A stretch of DNA of 5,537 bases. It comes from Thermoplasmata archaeon. Its GTDB lineage: Archaea > Thermoplasmatota > Thermoplasmata > Lutacidiplasmatales > UBA184. Shown in pieces: positions 5,160 through 5,537 of the stretch. The DNA lies in the NCBI GenBank assembly GCA_030043835.1, contig JASHWY010000236.1, positions 1 through 5,537 on the forward strand, in the 5' to 3' direction. Both the position numbers and the translations under genes were made by a program. The notes beneath the pieces were generated by a model that was not told the origin of the DNA, ran no database searches, and saw nothing but the letters and a program-made list of their open reading frames with translations. How positions within the stretch are numbered: the first letter of the stretch is position 1; each line of letters begins with the position of its first letter.

Positions 5160-5537
5160 ATGCCGTTCGCGACCGTGGACCAACGAGCGCTCTACTACGA
5201 GGTCCACGGGGCCGAAGGGGACCCGACCGTCCTCGTTCACGGCTCCTTCGTGGACCACCAGAGTTGGGACCTTGTCGTTCCGGGTCTCTCCCAGGCGCTC
5301 CAGGTCGTCGCGTACGATCGTCGCGGGCACGGACGCAGCGCACCCGGCCGCCGCCTTCATCCGGTGGCCGACGACGCGGCCGACCTCGCCGGGATCCTCG
5401 AGTCCGCGAACCTTTTTCCGGCGCACGTCATCGCCCACTCCTATGGGGGCGCGGTCGCCATCCACCTCACCATCCACCGTCCCGAACTCGTGAGGAGCCT
5501 CGCTGTCCACGAGCCACCGTTCCTCGGGCTCCTGGAG
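5160..5537 (+). CDS. Alpha/beta hydrolase, 3' partial
   Basis: The frame opens at the ATG at 5160 and is still open at the right edge, giving the first 126 residues. The alpha/beta-hydrolase core is clear: VLVHGSFVDHQSWD (24-37) with the oxyanion-hole HG, VVAYDRRGHGRSAP (49-62) after strand beta-4, and the nucleophile elbow AHSYGGAVA (92-100) with Ser94 as predicted nucleophile. Asp and His of the triad should lie beyond the window. A serine nucleophile fits an esterase, lipase-like or C-C hydrolase rather than a haloalkane dehalogenase or epoxide hydrolase, which use Asp. Substrate is unknown. GAGG at 5153-5156 is 3 nt before the ATG, a somewhat short spacing. It is transcribed away from the small minus-strand gene, sharing a 139-bp intergenic region with two inverted repeats. 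Confidence 0.9.
   Translation, partial: MPFATVDQRALYYEVHGAEGDPTVLVHGSFVDHQSWDLVVPGLSQALQVVAYDRRGHGRSAPGRRLHPVADDAADLAGILESANLFPAHVIAHSYGGAVAIHLTIHRPELVRSLAVHEPPFLGLLE

Noticed and set aside
5130..5510. Minus-strand open frame opposite the alpha/beta hydrolase
   Set aside because: The plus strand carries unmistakable alpha/beta-hydrolase motifs; this is its antisense shadow.

Overview
The window looks archaeal and GC-rich. The best markers are a complete archaeal-type elongation factor 1-beta (88 aa) and, just upstream, a 63-aa zinc-ribbon protein with four CxxC knuckles of the HVO_2753-like family. TATA-like boxes stand out against the GC-rich background, and the surface proteins carry dense N-glycosylation sequons. 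The proteins lack the strong acidity of haloarchaea. My best guess is an uncultivated GC-rich Thermoplasmatota-like lineage, but this is inference from overall feel and gene content; no rRNA is present to confirm it.

Left part (2-1866, plus strand): two overlapping genes encode membrane-anchored, mainly extracellular beta-sandwich proteins. The first is cut by the window edge. The second starts inside the stop codon of the first (GTGA overlap) behind a strong Shine-Dalgarno, so the two are probably translated together and may form a surface complex. Middle part (1871-3345, plus strand): a tightly packed run of zinc ribbon, aEF-1beta and a YdjM/DUF457-type membrane metal-dependent hydrolase, with gaps of 16 nt. 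A TATA-like element lies in the end of the preceding gene and could drive this run independently.

Right part: a convergent junction of 88 bp separates the hydrolase from a minus-strand block made of a 2[4Fe-4S] ferredoxin (3434-3712, with its own strong TATA box), an aldo/keto reductase with a full catalytic tetrad (3823-4674/4686) and a small Cys/His-containing protein of unknown function (4739-5020). A divergent intergenic region with two short inverted repeats then leads to a plus-strand alpha/beta hydrolase that runs off the right edge (5160-5537).

Most of the window is ordinary archaeal housekeeping and redox content. I do not see a defence system, mobile element, CRISPR array or RNA gene. 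The least explained items are the pair of sequon-rich surface proteins, the atypical second cluster motif of the ferredoxin, and the small Cys/His protein.
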